A DNA stretch of 64,000 nucleotides, from assembly GCF_014644415.1 (NCBI RefSeq), contig NZ_BMKQ01000001.1, positions 336,474-400,473 on the forward strand. The letters run 5' to 3'. The translations under genes were made by a program, and so were the position numbers. Shown here piece after piece: positions 15,406 to 26,039 of this stretch. The notes below the pieces were generated by a model. That model searched no databases. It was not told where the DNA came from and saw only the letters and a list, made by a program, of their open reading frames with translations. Numbering within the stretch: the first letter of the stretch is position 1; each line of letters starts with the position of its first letter. Source of the stretch: Marmoricola endophyticus (GTDB lineage Bacteria; Actinomycetota; Actinomycetes; Propionibacteriales; Nocardioidaceae).

Positions 15406-15419
15406 GTTCGCCGAGGGCA
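15406..15419 (+). promoter_or_regulatory. Possible ClgR-type box near the regulator gene
   Basis: GTTCGCCGAGGGCA matches the ClgR consensus GTTCGC-N5-GCG with one mismatch. It lies 40 bases upstream of the ClgR/PopR-like start, in a position suited to autoregulation. One partial match in GC-rich DNA is weak evidence. Confidence 0.3.
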
Positions 15420-15423
15420 GAAA

Positions 15424-15433
15424 ACCCTAGGGT
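15424..15433. promoter_or_regulatory. Palindromic -10 region for the LLM oxidoreductase gene
   Basis: The palindrome ACCCTAGGGT contains TAGGGT (15428-15433) on the plus strand, about 30 bases before the ATG at 15463. That gene also has a strong GAGGAGGA Shine-Dalgarno, so it is leadered. Because it is palindromic, the box could also fire leftward. Confidence 0.4.
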
Positions 15434-15462
15434 GAGGCGACCACCACGACGAGGAGGACCGC

Positions 15463-16497
15463 ATGAAGCTGGGACTGCAGCTGGGTTACTGGGGAGCACA
15501 GCCCCCGACGGGGACGGCCGAGCTGGTCGCGGCCGCGGAGGAGTCCGGCTTCGACGCGCTGTTCACGGCCGAGGCGTGGGGCTCGGACGCCTTCACCCCG
15601 CTGGCCTGGTGGGGCCGTGAGACCGAGCGGCTGCGCCTGGGCACCTCGATCGTGCAGATGTCGGGTCGTACCCCGACCTCGATCGCCATGCACGCGCTCA
15701 CCCTCGACCACCTCTCGGGCGGGCGGTTCGTGCTCGGCATGGGCGTCTCGGGCCCGCAGGTCGTCGAGGGCTGGTACGGCGCCCCCTTCGCCAAGCCCCT
15801 GGCGCGCACGCGTGAGGTGGTCGACGTCGTGCGCCAGGTGCTGGCCCGCGAGGCGCCGGTGACCAACGACGGGCCGCACTACCCGCTGCCGTACACCGGC
15901 GAGGGCTCGGTCGGGCTGGGCAAGCCGCTGAAGCCGATCGTCCACCCGCTGCGTTCCGACGTCCCCATCTGGCTCGGCGCGGAGGGCCCGAAGAACGTCG
16001 CGCAGACCGCGGAGATCGCCGACGGCTGGATCCCGCTGTTCTACTCGCCCTCCGTGGCGCCGATGTACGCCGAGTGGCTCGACGAGGGCTTCGCCCGCGA
16101 CGGGGCGCGGCGCACCCGTGAGGACTTCGAGATCGCCGCCACCGTGCACCTGGAGATCACCGACGAGCCGCAGCGGGTCATGGCCGGCCTCAAGCCGTCC
16201 ATCGCCCTCTACATGGGTGGCATGGGCGCCAAGGGGCAGAACTTCCACAAGGACGTCTTCACCCGGATGGGGTACGCCGAGCTCGCCGACCGGGTGCAGG
16301 ACCTCTACCTGGCCGGACGCAAGGAGGAGGCGGTCGCCGCGATCCCCGACGAGCTGATCGACGCGCTGCACATCGTCGGCGACGAGGCGAAGGTGCGCGA
16401 CAAGGTCGCCGAGTGGGAGGACGCCGGCGTCACCACCGTGCTGCTCAGCCTCACCGAGGCGGACCAGGTGCGCCGGATCGCCGACCTCCTGGCCTGA
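15463..16497 (+). CDS. LLM class, F420-dependent oxidoreductase
   Basis: A 344-residue luciferase-like monooxygenase-superfamily protein (TIM barrel). It looks like the F420-dependent group typical of actinobacteria. Seen: MKLGLQLGYWG, the AEESGFDALFTAEAWGSDAF loop, TPLAWWGRETERLRLGTSIVQMSGRTP, HLSGGRFVLGMGVSGPQVVEGWYG, IWLGAEGPKNV and AEIADGWIP. The second Gly/Ser-rich loop at VSGPQV is the usual F420/FMN phosphate site. The substrate is unknown. A GAGGAGGA ribosome site precedes the ATG. The next gene begins 10 bases downstream and is probably co-transcribed. Confidence 0.85.
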   Translation: MKLGLQLGYWGAQPPTGTAELVAAAEESGFDALFTAEAWGSDAFTPLAWWGRETERLRLGTSIVQMSGRTPTSIAMHALTLDHLSGGRFVLGMGVSGPQVVEGWYGAPFAKPLARTREVVDVVRQVLAREAPVTNDGPHYPLPYTGEGSVGLGKPLKPIVHPLRSDVPIWLGAEGPKNVAQTAEIADGWIPLFYSPSVAPMYAEWLDEGFARDGARRTREDFEIAATVHLEITDEPQRVMAGLKPSIALYMGGMGAKGQNFHKDVFTRMGYAELADRVQDLYLAGRKEEAVAAIPDELIDALHIVGDEAKVRDKVAEWEDAGVTTVLLSLTEADQVRRIADLLA

Positions 16498-16507
16498 GGA
16501 GGGCGTG

Positions 16508-17347
16508 GTGTCCCGCCTCGACCTGCTGACCCGCACCTGGTGGCGCGGCGTCGGGCGCGAGGTCGCGCTCGACGGTGCGCACACGTGGCTCGCCGGGCCG
16601 ACCAGCAGCGAGGGCGAGAGGGTCGGCGAGGGGTGGCTCGAGGAGTACGCCGCCCGCTGGTCCGGCGAGGCGGTCGAGTCCCCGGACGGCGGACTCCTCG
16701 CCGACATGTCCGTCCTGGACGGCCCCGGCTTCCGCGCGGGCGAGCTGGACCCGCGCGTCCGGGACTTCTACGAGCACACCGCCCGCTGGCGGATGGAGGT
16801 CTGGGTGGGGTGGTCGGCCTGGGCGTGGCCGGGCGGCGAGCTGATCTCGAGGCTGTTCGGCACCCGGGTCGGCCAGCTCGCGCTCCCCACCCGTTCGCTC
16901 GACGTCGCCCACGGCATGGACAGCCGGGTGGTCGTGATCCGCGGTGCCGACGGCCGGCAGCGCGCCGCAGGCTGGCTGCGCTCGCTGCGGGAGACGGGCA
17001 CGGTCGTCTACTCGGGCTGCTACTCGACCCGCACGCTGCCCGGAGCCGACCGGCCGAGCGTGCACGTCGCGTTCCCGCTCGAGCGAGGCAACGTGCAGGT
17101 GTTCCTGCGCCCGGAGAACGGCCCGGACGGGTCCCTCCTGCTGCGTTCCCCGGCAGGGGCCTTCGGCGCCGACGGGGCGTACGTCGTCGTCGAGCACGGC
17201 CGAGGGACGTTCGCCTCCCGGGCGCCGGTCCACGAGACGTTCCGCGTGCACGTCGACGGCGAGGGCGTCGTGCGTACGGACCACGACCTGCGGCTGGGCC
17301 GCGCGAGCGCGGTACGCCTGCACTACCGGCTCGAGCCGCGCACCTGA
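16508..17347 (+). CDS. Hypothetical protein downstream of the LLM oxidoreductase
   Basis: About 279 residues without signal peptide or membrane helix. The middle contains a Trp-rich helix (YEHTARWRMEVWVGWSAWAWPGGELISRLFG), followed by a beta-rich second half with repeated hydrophobic strands (DSRVVVIRGADGRQ, TVVYSGCYSTRTLPGADRPSVHVAFPLERGNVQVFLRPE). I do not recognise the family. A GGAGGG site at 16498-16503 favours the GTG at 16508 over the adjacent GTG at 16505. Close spacing to the LLM gene suggests an operon. Confidence 0.6.
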   Translation: MSRLDLLTRTWWRGVGREVALDGAHTWLAGPTSSEGERVGEGWLEEYAARWSGEAVESPDGGLLADMSVLDGPGFRAGELDPRVRDFYEHTARWRMEVWVGWSAWAWPGGELISRLFGTRVGQLALPTRSLDVAHGMDSRVVVIRGADGRQRAAGWLRSLRETGTVVYSGCYSTRTLPGADRPSVHVAFPLERGNVQVFLRPENGPDGSLLLRSPAGAFGADGAYVVVEHGRGTFASRAPVHETFRVHVDGEGVVRTDHDLRLGRASAVRLHYRLEPRT

Positions 17348-17377
17348 CGGGTGGGACGCCGCGCCGCCGTGGCCCGC

Positions 17378-17980
17378 TCAGGCGGAGGCGAGGCTCTTCA
17401 GCAGGGAGACCGTCTTGGCGGTCGTGAGGCCGCGGGCGTCGACGTCGTAGGTGTCGCCGTCGGCGCCGAGCTGGCAGTGGACGCGGGAGAGCTGCGCTGC
17501 GCCGCCGCTCTGCCCCGGCACCGAGGCCTGCTGCTGGGTGTAGTACTCCGCGCACACCGCTCCGGAGACCTTGCGCAGCTGGTAGCTGGCCTGCTGCTGC
17601 GGCGCGGCGGCGACCGGCGGGCCGTCCGGGCTGAACAGGCCGGGGTCGCCGGGGACGACCGTCACCGCGGCGAGGGCCTGCCGGTCCGGCGAGACGTAGT
17701 AGCGGTACGCGACGGCGGTCCCGTTCACCTTCTCCAGGCCGGTACGGGCCTCCTTCTGCGCCTTGCGGACCACCGGCACGCTGCCGATCTGCTGCTGGAG
17801 CGCCGCGGGCAGCTGGCCCGAGTCGAGGGCGACGAAGCCGCCCGCCTTGGCGGGCAGGTCCGGTGCCGACCCGGACTCGTCGCCGTGCGCCTTCGGCAGC
17901 ACGATGCCGAACACCGCGACGAGGGCCAGGACGACGACGCCGAGCGCCGCGCCGACGACGGCGTTGGACCGGAGCTTCAT
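17378..17980 (-). CDS. Membrane-anchored extracytoplasmic protein, unknown function
   Basis: A 200-residue protein with an N-terminal signal anchor (residues 5-28, NAVVGAALGVVVLALVAVFGIV). A soluble outside domain rich in Gln and Tyr follows (YRYYVSPDRQALAAVTVVPGDPG; CAEYYTQQQASVPGQ), with Cys in VCAEYY and RVHCQLG that may pair. No family is recognised. An AAAGG ribosome site lies before the ATG at 17980, so this gene is leadered. Confidence 0.6.
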   Translation of the reverse strand: MKLRSNAVVGAALGVVVLALVAVFGIVLPKAHGDESGSAPDLPAKAGGFVALDSGQLPAALQQQIGSVPVVRKAQKEARTGLEKVNGTAVAYRYYVSPDRQALAAVTVVPGDPGLFSPDGPPVAAAPQQQASYQLRKVSGAVCAEYYTQQQASVPGQSGGAAQLSRVHCQLGADGDTYDVDARGLTTAKTVSLLKSLASA

Positions 17981-18065
17981 GGGTGTAGACCTTTCGGTGG
18001 TCGTGGACTGGCCGCCGACCATCGTGCCTGTCCGGCCAAGCCACCGCGCGGGCAGGGGGCGGGGA

Positions 18066-18749
18066 CTACCAGCCCCGCTCGCGCCACGCGGCCACGTGCG
18101 GACGCTGCTCGCCGAGGGTCGAGTCCTCGCCGTGCCCGGGGTAGAACCAGGTCTCGTCGGGGAGCCGGTCGAAGACCTTGGCCTCGACGTCGTCGACCAG
18201 CCGGGAGAACGCCTCGCCGTCGCCGAAGGTGTTGCCGACACCGCCGGGGAACAGGCTGTCGCCCGTCCACAGGTGGTGGGAGTACGACGCCTCGCCGTCC
18301 GGGTCGGCCCAGACCAGCGCGATCGAGCCCGGCGTGTGACCGACCAGATGGATCACGTCCAGGGTGACGTCCCCGACGCTCACGGTGTCGCCGTCGCCGA
18401 CCCGCCGGTCGACCGCGACGCCGGTCTGCTCGGTGATGGCGTCGGCGTCGGGCTCGCCCGCCACGGTCGTCGCGCCGGTGGCGGCGACGACGTCGGACAG
18501 GGCGCGGTGGTGGTCCCAGTGCTGGTGGGTGGTGACCACGGTGGCGAGCCCGTCCTCGCCGAGCAGCGGGAGCAGCGTGCTGGACTCCGCGGCGGCGTCG
18601 ATCAGCAGCTGCTCACCGGTGGCGGCGCAGCGGAGCAGGTAGCAGTTGTTGGACATCTCCGGGTCGACCGCGACCTTCGTGATGTGCAGGGCCCCGAGCT
18701 CGCGGACATCCGCGTCGCCGCCGGGTGAGACCGATCCGGAGTAGCTCAT
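18066..18749 (-). CDS. MBL-fold (glyoxalase II-like) metal hydrolase
   Basis: A 227-residue metallo-beta-lactamase-fold hydrolase. The metal-binding motif is THQHWDHH (HxHxDH type), with further ligands in LVGHTPGS, LWTGDSLFPGG and the C-terminal FYPGHGEDSTLGEQRP; this last block resembles glyoxalase II and persulfide dioxygenase-type hydrolases. It probably acts on a thioester or lactone, but the substrate is unknown. A TACGAT -10 box ends 8 bases before the ATG, giving a nearly leaderless transcript. The neighbouring TetR gene is on the same strand 17 bases away. Confidence 0.82.
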   Translation of the reverse strand: MSYSGSVSPGGDADVRELGALHITKVAVDPEMSNNCYLLRCAATGEQLLIDAAAESSTLLPLLGEDGLATVVTTHQHWDHHRALSDVVAATGATTVAGEPDADAITEQTGVAVDRRVGDGDTVSVGDVTLDVIHLVGHTPGSIALVWADPDGEASYSHHLWTGDSLFPGGVGNTFGDGEAFSRLVDDVEAKVFDRLPDETWFYPGHGEDSTLGEQRPHVAAWRERGW

Positions 18750-18757
18750 GTCGGCCG

Positions 18758-18763
18758 ATCGTA
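18758..18763 (-). promoter_or_regulatory. -10 box for the MBL hydrolase gene
   Basis: TACGAT on the minus strand ends 8 bases before the ATG at 18749. It lies between the TetR stop (18766) and the hydrolase, so the hydrolase need not depend on the TetR transcript. Confidence 0.4.
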
Positions 18764-18765
18764 GG

Positions 18766-19371
18766 TCAGTCCCCGGACGGTGCCTCCGACAGCGCCGCGA
18801 CCGTCGCAGCGAGATCGGCGACGACCGCCGTGCGGCGCTCGCGGTGCCCGGCGTCGCGCTCGCCGAGCGGCAGGTCGAGCAGCAGACCGAGGACGCACGC
18901 GTCGACGAGACCCGTGGCGCGGTCGGCGAGGTGGTCGGGCACGCCGCTCTCGCGCAGGTGCGCGGCGAGGGCGGCGTACCAGCTGCGGTTGGACTCCGCG
19001 ACCACGCCGGCGTACGGCTCCTCGCCGAGCAGCCCGAGCGCGCTGGCCTCCACGTAGACCCTGACGTAGCCGAGCAGGGGGCTGCTGCTCAGCGCGGCCC
19101 ACAGGTCGTGGACGGCGGCGGACGGACCGGAGGACCGGGGGAGTGCGGCCAGTCCGTCGACCGAGCGGTCGTTGGCGAGGCGCAGCACGGTCGCGACGAG
19201 GTCGCCCTTGTCGGCGAAGTGGTAGAGCAGCATCCGGTCGCTGGTGCCGATCGCCCTCGCGAGCGGGCGCAGGCTGAGGCCGATCAGCCCGTGGGCCAGG
19301 ACGTGGTCGGTGGCCTGCTCGGCGAGCTCCTGCCGGCGGTCGCTCGGCGGCGGTGACGCGGGTCTCGACAC
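18766..19371 (-). CDS. TetR family repressor of the adjacent SMR gene
   Basis: A 201-residue TetR regulator. The DNA-binding helix-turn-helix lies at about residues 28-60 (HGLIGLSLRPLARAIGTSDRMLLYHFADKGDLVATVLR), with the typical YHF motif. The rest is the helical ligand and dimer domain. It is divergent from an SMR efflux gene. The 81-base gap holds two copies of a TGTAGC-N4-GCTACA palindrome that overlap the probable -10 boxes for both directions. The protein therefore very probably represses itself and the transporter until an inducing toxic cation or drug is bound. Confidence 0.85.
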   Translation of the reverse strand: MSRPASPPPSDRRQELAEQATDHVLAHGLIGLSLRPLARAIGTSDRMLLYHFADKGDLVATVLRLANDRSVDGLAALPRSSGPSAAVHDLWAALSSSPLLGYVRVYVEASALGLLGEEPYAGVVAESNRSWYAALAAHLRESGVPDHLADRATGLVDACVLGLLLDLPLGERDAGHRERRTAVVADLAATVAALSEAPSGD

Positions 19372-19399
19372 GGAGGGTCTCCGTCGGGTTGCTGGGTGT

Positions 19400-19415
19400 T
19401 GTAGCGGTTGCTACA
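19400..19415. promoter_or_regulatory. TetR operator O1
   Basis: Perfect palindrome TGTAGCGGTTGCTACA (6-bp arms, 4-base spacer). It contains TACA(TT) of the rightward -10 and TACA(AC) of the leftward -10, so bound repressor would block both promoters. Confidence 0.75.
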
Positions 19416-19421
19416 TTCGAG

Positions 19422-19437
19422 CGTAGCAGTCGCTACA
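19422..19437. promoter_or_regulatory. TetR operator O2
   Basis: CGTAGCAGTCGCTACA, a second copy of the palindrome with one changed outer base. It lies 22 bases (about two helical turns) after O1, as for cooperative binding of two dimers on one DNA face. Confidence 0.7.
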
Positions 19438-19452
19438 CGCACGGAGGTCGTC

Positions 19453-19779
19453 ATGTGGTTCGTGGTTCCGGTGCTCGCGCTGGCGATCGCCGCCGAGGTC
19501 GGGGCGACTGCCGTGCTGCCGCGTACCGACGGCTTCACCGTGCCCGGGTGGACGCTCGTGGTCGTGCTCGGGTACGCCGTGTCGGCCTGGCTGCTCGCCG
19601 TCCTCGTCCGGCACCTCGATGTGGCGATCGTCTACGCGACCTGGTCGGGCGCGGGCACCGCGGCGATCGCGCTGGTCGGCGTGACCCTCCTCGGGCAGAA
19701 GCTCGACGCGGTGTCGGTGCTGGCCGTGCTGCTGATCGTCGCCGGCGTCGTCGTGCTGAACCTGCGCGGAGCGCACTGA
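19453..19779 (+). CDS. SMR family multidrug/quaternary ammonium efflux protein
   Basis: A 108-residue four-helix small multidrug resistance transporter that exports toxic cations in exchange for protons. The essential membrane Glu is E15 in AIAAEVGATAV. The family block VAIVYATWSGAGTAAIALVG is intact, as are the fourth-helix AVLLIVAGVVVLNLRG residues. GGAGG (19443-19447) sets the ATG at 19453. SMR proteins work as antiparallel homo- or heterodimers; no second SMR gene is adjacent, so a homodimer is likely. Controlled by the divergent TetR protein. Confidence 0.88.
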   Translation: MWFVVPVLALAIAAEVGATAVLPRTDGFTVPGWTLVVVLGYAVSAWLLAVLVRHLDVAIVYATWSGAGTAAIALVGVTLLGQKLDAVSVLAVLLIVAGVVVLNLRGAH

Positions 19780-19903
19780 GCGGGGCGAGACCTGCCGTGC
19801 CCGGGCGCACGGCCGACGTCACCCGGACAGGCGGTGGAGACCGGCGGCCTGCGTGAGAGATTGGATCGGTGCCGCGGCGCGACTTGCGGGACGCCCGATC
19901 TTC

Positions 19904-19919
19904 GCGAACACTTGTTCGA
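19904..19919. promoter_or_regulatory. SOS (LexA) box upstream of uvrA
   Basis: GCGAACACTTGTTCGA contains a perfect CGAAC-N4-GTTCG palindrome, the Gram-positive/actinobacterial LexA box, ending 27 bases before the uvrA GTG at 19947. Confidence 0.85.
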
Positions 19920-19946
19920 TCACCCGCCGAGACCCGAAGGACACCC

Positions 19947-22910
<2,964 letters not shown>

Positions 22911-22928
22911 GAGGTTCGCGGCTGCGGA

Positions 22929-22965
22929 GGTCTCGACGCGCTCGCTGGCGCTCGCTGCTCGACCA
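22929..22965 (+). repeat. Intergenic palindrome-family repeat, copy A
   Basis: A 37-base unit beginning GGTCTCGACGCGCTCGCTGG and ending GCTGCTCGACCA, directly after uvrA. It is identical in core to copies at 22988 and 63805 and nearly so at 61282. Confidence 0.75.
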
Positions 22966-22987
22966 TCTACCGAGACGGCGCTGCTCG

Positions 22988-23024
22988 GGTCTCGACGCGC
23001 TCGCTGGCGCTCGCTGCTCGACCA
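22988..23024 (+). repeat. Intergenic palindrome-family repeat, copy B
   Basis: Identical 37 bases to copy A, 59 bases further on in the same orientation. Between them lies ATCTACCGAGACGGCGCTGC. Confidence 0.75.
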
Positions 23025-23054
23025 CGTACCGAGAGGGCGCCCCGCCCGCGGAGG

Positions 23055-23098
23055 TGGTCGAGCCCGACCGAGCTCCGGCGAGGGAGGACGTCGAGACC
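23055..23098 (-). repeat. Intergenic palindrome-family repeat, copy C (inverted)
   Basis: Begins TGGTCGAGCCCGACCGAGCT and ends GGACGTCGAGACC, the inverted partner form of copies A and B. Copies B and C together can form a long hairpin between uvrA and the next gene. The 243-base gap 22911-23153 holds these three copies and no gene. Confidence 0.7.
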
Positions 23099-23140
23099 CA
23101 GCGAGGCGCGCGTCGAGGGCGACTACAGGCCACCCGGTCC

Positions 23141-23146
23141 TAGGCT
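23141..23146 (+). promoter_or_regulatory. -10 box for leaderless methyltransferase gene
   Basis: TAGGCT ends 7 bases before the ATG at 23154. No ribosome site and no riboswitch-like leader can therefore fit. Confidence 0.5.
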
Positions 23147-23153
23147 GACGAAC

Positions 23154-24278
23154 ATGCCTCGGACCACACCCCCGTTCCACGCCGACCACGTCGGCAGCCT
23201 GCTCCGGCCACCGGAGCTGCTCCGCGCCCGCGCCGAGCACGCGGAGGGTCGCCTCGACGACGCCGGCCTGCGGGCGGCCGAGGACCAGGCGGTGTGTGAG
23301 GTCGTACGCCTGCAGGAGGAGGTCGGGCTGCAGACCCGCACCGACGGCGAGTTCCGTCGTACGTCCTGGCACATGGACTTCATCTACGCCCTCCACGGCG
23401 TCACGCGGACCGAGGACCGGCTCGAGGTGCGGATGCGCAACGCGGCCGAGGACCGCTCGTTCAGCTCCGCCGCCCTCGTGATCGACGGGAAGGTCGGGCT
23501 GGGGGAGACGATCTTCGGCGACGACTTCGCCTTCCTCCGCGACACGGTCCACGAGGCGGGCTCGGGCACGGCGAAGCTGACCATCCCCTCGCCGAGCATG
23601 GTCCACTACCGCGGCGGCGCCGCCGCGCTGGACCGCGAGGTCTACCCCGACGAGGACGAGTTCTGGGCCGACCTGTCGTCGGCGTACGCCGAGCAGGTAC
23701 GACGCGTCGCCGAGCTCGGCTGCACGTACCTCCAGCTCGACGACACCAGCCTGGCCTACCTGAACGACCCGGCCCAGCGCGCCGAGCTGGACGCCCAGGG
23801 CCGCGACGCCGAGCACCAGCACGAGCGCTACATCCGGCAGATCAACGCCGCCCTCGCCGACCGTCCCGACGGGCTGACGGTGACCACCCACATGTGTCGT
23901 GGGAACTACCGCTCGGCGTGGGCGGCCGAGGGCGGCTACGACTTCGTCGCCGAGGCGCTGTTCGGGCAGCTCGACGTCGACGGCTTCTTCCTCGAGTACG
24001 ACGACGAGCGCTCCGGTGGCTTCGAGCCGCTGCGCTACGTCCCCGACGACAAGCTCGTCGTCCTGGGGCTGGTGACGTCCAAGCGACCGGAGCTCGAGGA
24101 GAAGGACGACCTCAAGCGGCGGATCGAGGAGGCGAGCCGGTACGTCGACCTCGAGCGGCTGTGCCTCTCGCCCCAGTGCGGGTTCTCCTCCACCGTCGAG
24201 GGCAACGACCTCAGCATCGAGGAGGAGCGGGCCAAGCTGCGTCTCGTGGTGGAGACCGCGGACGAGGTCTGGGGCTGA
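23154..24278 (+). CDS. MetE C-terminal-like (YxjG family) cobalamin-independent methyltransferase
   Basis: A 374-residue protein like the C-terminal catalytic half of MetE (UROD/MetE barrel), as in YxjG/YxjH. The zinc ligands appear as HxC in TVTTHMCRGNYRS, Glu in FLEYDDERSGGFEPL, and Cys in LCLSPQCGFSS. The start FHADHVGSLLRPPELL and the RTDGEFRRTSWHMDF loop are typical. It lacks the N-terminal half of MetE, so the methyl donor may be something other than the triglutamate folate. The leaderless start excludes a B12 or SAM riboswitch in front. Confidence 0.85.
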   Translation: MPRTTPPFHADHVGSLLRPPELLRARAEHAEGRLDDAGLRAAEDQAVCEVVRLQEEVGLQTRTDGEFRRTSWHMDFIYALHGVTRTEDRLEVRMRNAAEDRSFSSAALVIDGKVGLGETIFGDDFAFLRDTVHEAGSGTAKLTIPSPSMVHYRGGAAALDREVYPDEDEFWADLSSAYAEQVRRVAELGCTYLQLDDTSLAYLNDPAQRAELDAQGRDAEHQHERYIRQINAALADRPDGLTVTTHMCRGNYRSAWAAEGGYDFVAEALFGQLDVDGFFLEYDDERSGGFEPLRYVPDDKLVVLGLVTSKRPELEEKDDLKRRIEEASRYVDLERLCLSPQCGFSSTVEGNDLSIEEERAKLRLVVETADEVWG

Positions 24279-24362
24279 CACGATCCGGATCGATCAGGTG
24301 ACACCGGGCATCCGGCGGGAGACACTTCCCTGCCGTCACCGCTCGTCCCACCGGAGGATCCC

Positions 24363-26033
24363 GTGTCCACTCGTCGCCCGTTCACCCTCGTTGCGCTGGG
24401 CGCGGTCCTGCTCGCCGGTGGGCTCGCCACCGTGCCGTCGGCGAGCGCAGACACCGCCGGACCACGCCTGACGATCTCGGGAACCCTGGTCCGGATCGCC
24501 CCGGACCAGGCCCGCGGGACCGCGGCGGTGAGGCCGACCTGGGCCGTCCAGCTGGCGGGGGGCGACCTGGTCCCGGTCGCCACGAGCTTCGCTCGGCCGC
24601 CCGCTCCGCACAGCCGGTTCCGCGGGACGGTGGCGGTGCCGGCCCCGGTGCGCCGGGTGCTGGTCTCGCGCGGCCAGGCGCCGCGCTCGACGACGTACGC
24701 CGCCACGGGCACGACCGGCCGTCGCGTCCTCGCCCTCGCGGGCAGCCGCGCCCTGGCGCTGCCGGTCGTGACGTCGACGGTGTCCGCTCCTGCGGCGCAG
24801 GCCGCTCCCGCCGTCACCGCCCATAAGGTCTACATCGCCAAGCCGACCAACCTCGGCTCCGGGACCGCGACCGACGCCGACCTGCTCGACACGGCGTCCG
24901 CGGTCGCGGACTACTGGCGCGCCCAGTCCGAGGGCACGGCGGTGCAGACGGTGCCGACCACGGTGAAGAGCTACGCGACCAGCGCCGCCGGCGCCCAGAC
25001 CGCGTGCGGCCTCGACGGCGGCGCCGCCTTCACCAACCTGGTCAACGAGGCCCGCCGGCAGATCACCGCCTACCGCCCGAACACCTCCGACCAGCTGGTG
25101 ATCGAGGTCCCGACGCGCTGCTCCGACGCCGGCGCGCTCGGCCTCGGCACGGTGGGCTCCACCTTCGCCAGCGGCGGCTACCTGGTCGCGACCTCGGACC
25201 CGACGCTGCGCGAGGGGACGCTGGCGCACGAGATGGGACACAACTACGGCTTCGCCCACGCCAACGTGGACTGCACCAGCGACGGCTGCGACGGCAACTA
25301 CGCCGGCATCTACGACGTGATGGGCGCCGGGCTGTCGGACGTCAACCAGCTCACCGCGCTGGGGACGCCGTACCGCGTCGCCAACGCGATCACCCGGACC
25401 GGCGAGATCGCCACCGGGACGACGGCCACGCTGGCACCGCGGTCGGACACCACGGGCGTCCGCAGCCTGCGGCTCGAGGACCCGACCGACGGGTCCACCT
25501 ACTACGTGGACTACCGCTCGGGCACCGGGACCGACGCGGGAGCGGCGTACACCGAGAACCTGAGGCTCCAGGGGCTGCCGTACCTCTACCGGACCGGCGT
25601 GGTCGTCCAGCGCCCGTACGACGACGGCGGGGCCACCGGTACGGAGTACCGCTCGAACGGCAGCACCCTCGCGTTCCGTGCCGGCCAGTTCTGGACGAGC
25701 CCGTCGGGCGGGCTCGCGGTCCACGTCGACAGCATCTCGGCGACGGCCGCCCAGGTCTCGGCCGTGGGGCCGGTGACCGTCACGCCGACCGTGCGGACCG
25801 GGCAGCCCACGCGGCTCACGACCGGGACCTGGCCCACGGGCACGACCTTCGCCTACCGGTGGACGCTCGACGGAACGACCGTGTCCACGGCCTCGAGCTG
25901 GACGCCGCCGCGCAGCGCGCAGGGCCACCGGCTGCAGGTCGCGGTGACCGGCCGGTCCGGCTCGACGAGCGCGACGGTGACGTCGACGGCGGTCGAGGTC
26001 AGCCCGCCGCTGGTCCGGCTGCCGCGGCTCTGA
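24363..26033 (+). CDS. Secreted zinc metalloprotease (HExxHxxGxxH)
   Basis: A 556-residue secreted protein. The signal peptide covers about residues 1-31 (ending SASA). A propeptide-like region follows, then a catalytic domain with the metzincin-type motif HEMGHNYGFAH (H289, H293, H299) and the Met-turn region YDVMGAGLSDVNQLTA. This resembles gametolysin-like (M11) peptidases. Cys pairs flank the active site (VDCTSDGCDG). The C-terminal part (about 400-556) is Thr/Ser-rich and includes an Ig-like module (TVTPTVRTGQPTRLTTGTW). It is probably an exported protease for nutrition or wall turnover. A GGAGG site precedes the GTG start. Confidence 0.82.
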   Translation: MSTRRPFTLVALGAVLLAGGLATVPSASADTAGPRLTISGTLVRIAPDQARGTAAVRPTWAVQLAGGDLVPVATSFARPPAPHSRFRGTVAVPAPVRRVLVSRGQAPRSTTYAATGTTGRRVLALAGSRALALPVVTSTVSAPAAQAAPAVTAHKVYIAKPTNLGSGTATDADLLDTASAVADYWRAQSEGTAVQTVPTTVKSYATSAAGAQTACGLDGGAAFTNLVNEARRQITAYRPNTSDQLVIEVPTRCSDAGALGLGTVGSTFASGGYLVATSDPTLREGTLAHEMGHNYGFAHANVDCTSDGCDGNYAGIYDVMGAGLSDVNQLTALGTPYRVANAITRTGEIATGTTATLAPRSDTTGVRSLRLEDPTDGSTYYVDYRSGTGTDAGAAYTENLRLQGLPYLYRTGVVVQRPYDDGGATGTEYRSNGSTLAFRAGQFWTSPSGGLAVHVDSISATAAQVSAVGPVTVTPTVRTGQPTRLTTGTWPTGTTFAYRWTLDGTTVSTASSWTPPRSAQGHRLQVAVTGRSGSTSATVTSTAVEVSPPLVRLPRL

Positions 26034-26039
26034 CCCGGC

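Noticed and set aside
22911..23153. A riboswitch in front of the MetE-like methyltransferase
   Set aside because: The gap is filled by palindromic repeats, and the -10 box sits 7 bases before the ATG, leaving no room for a leader RNA.
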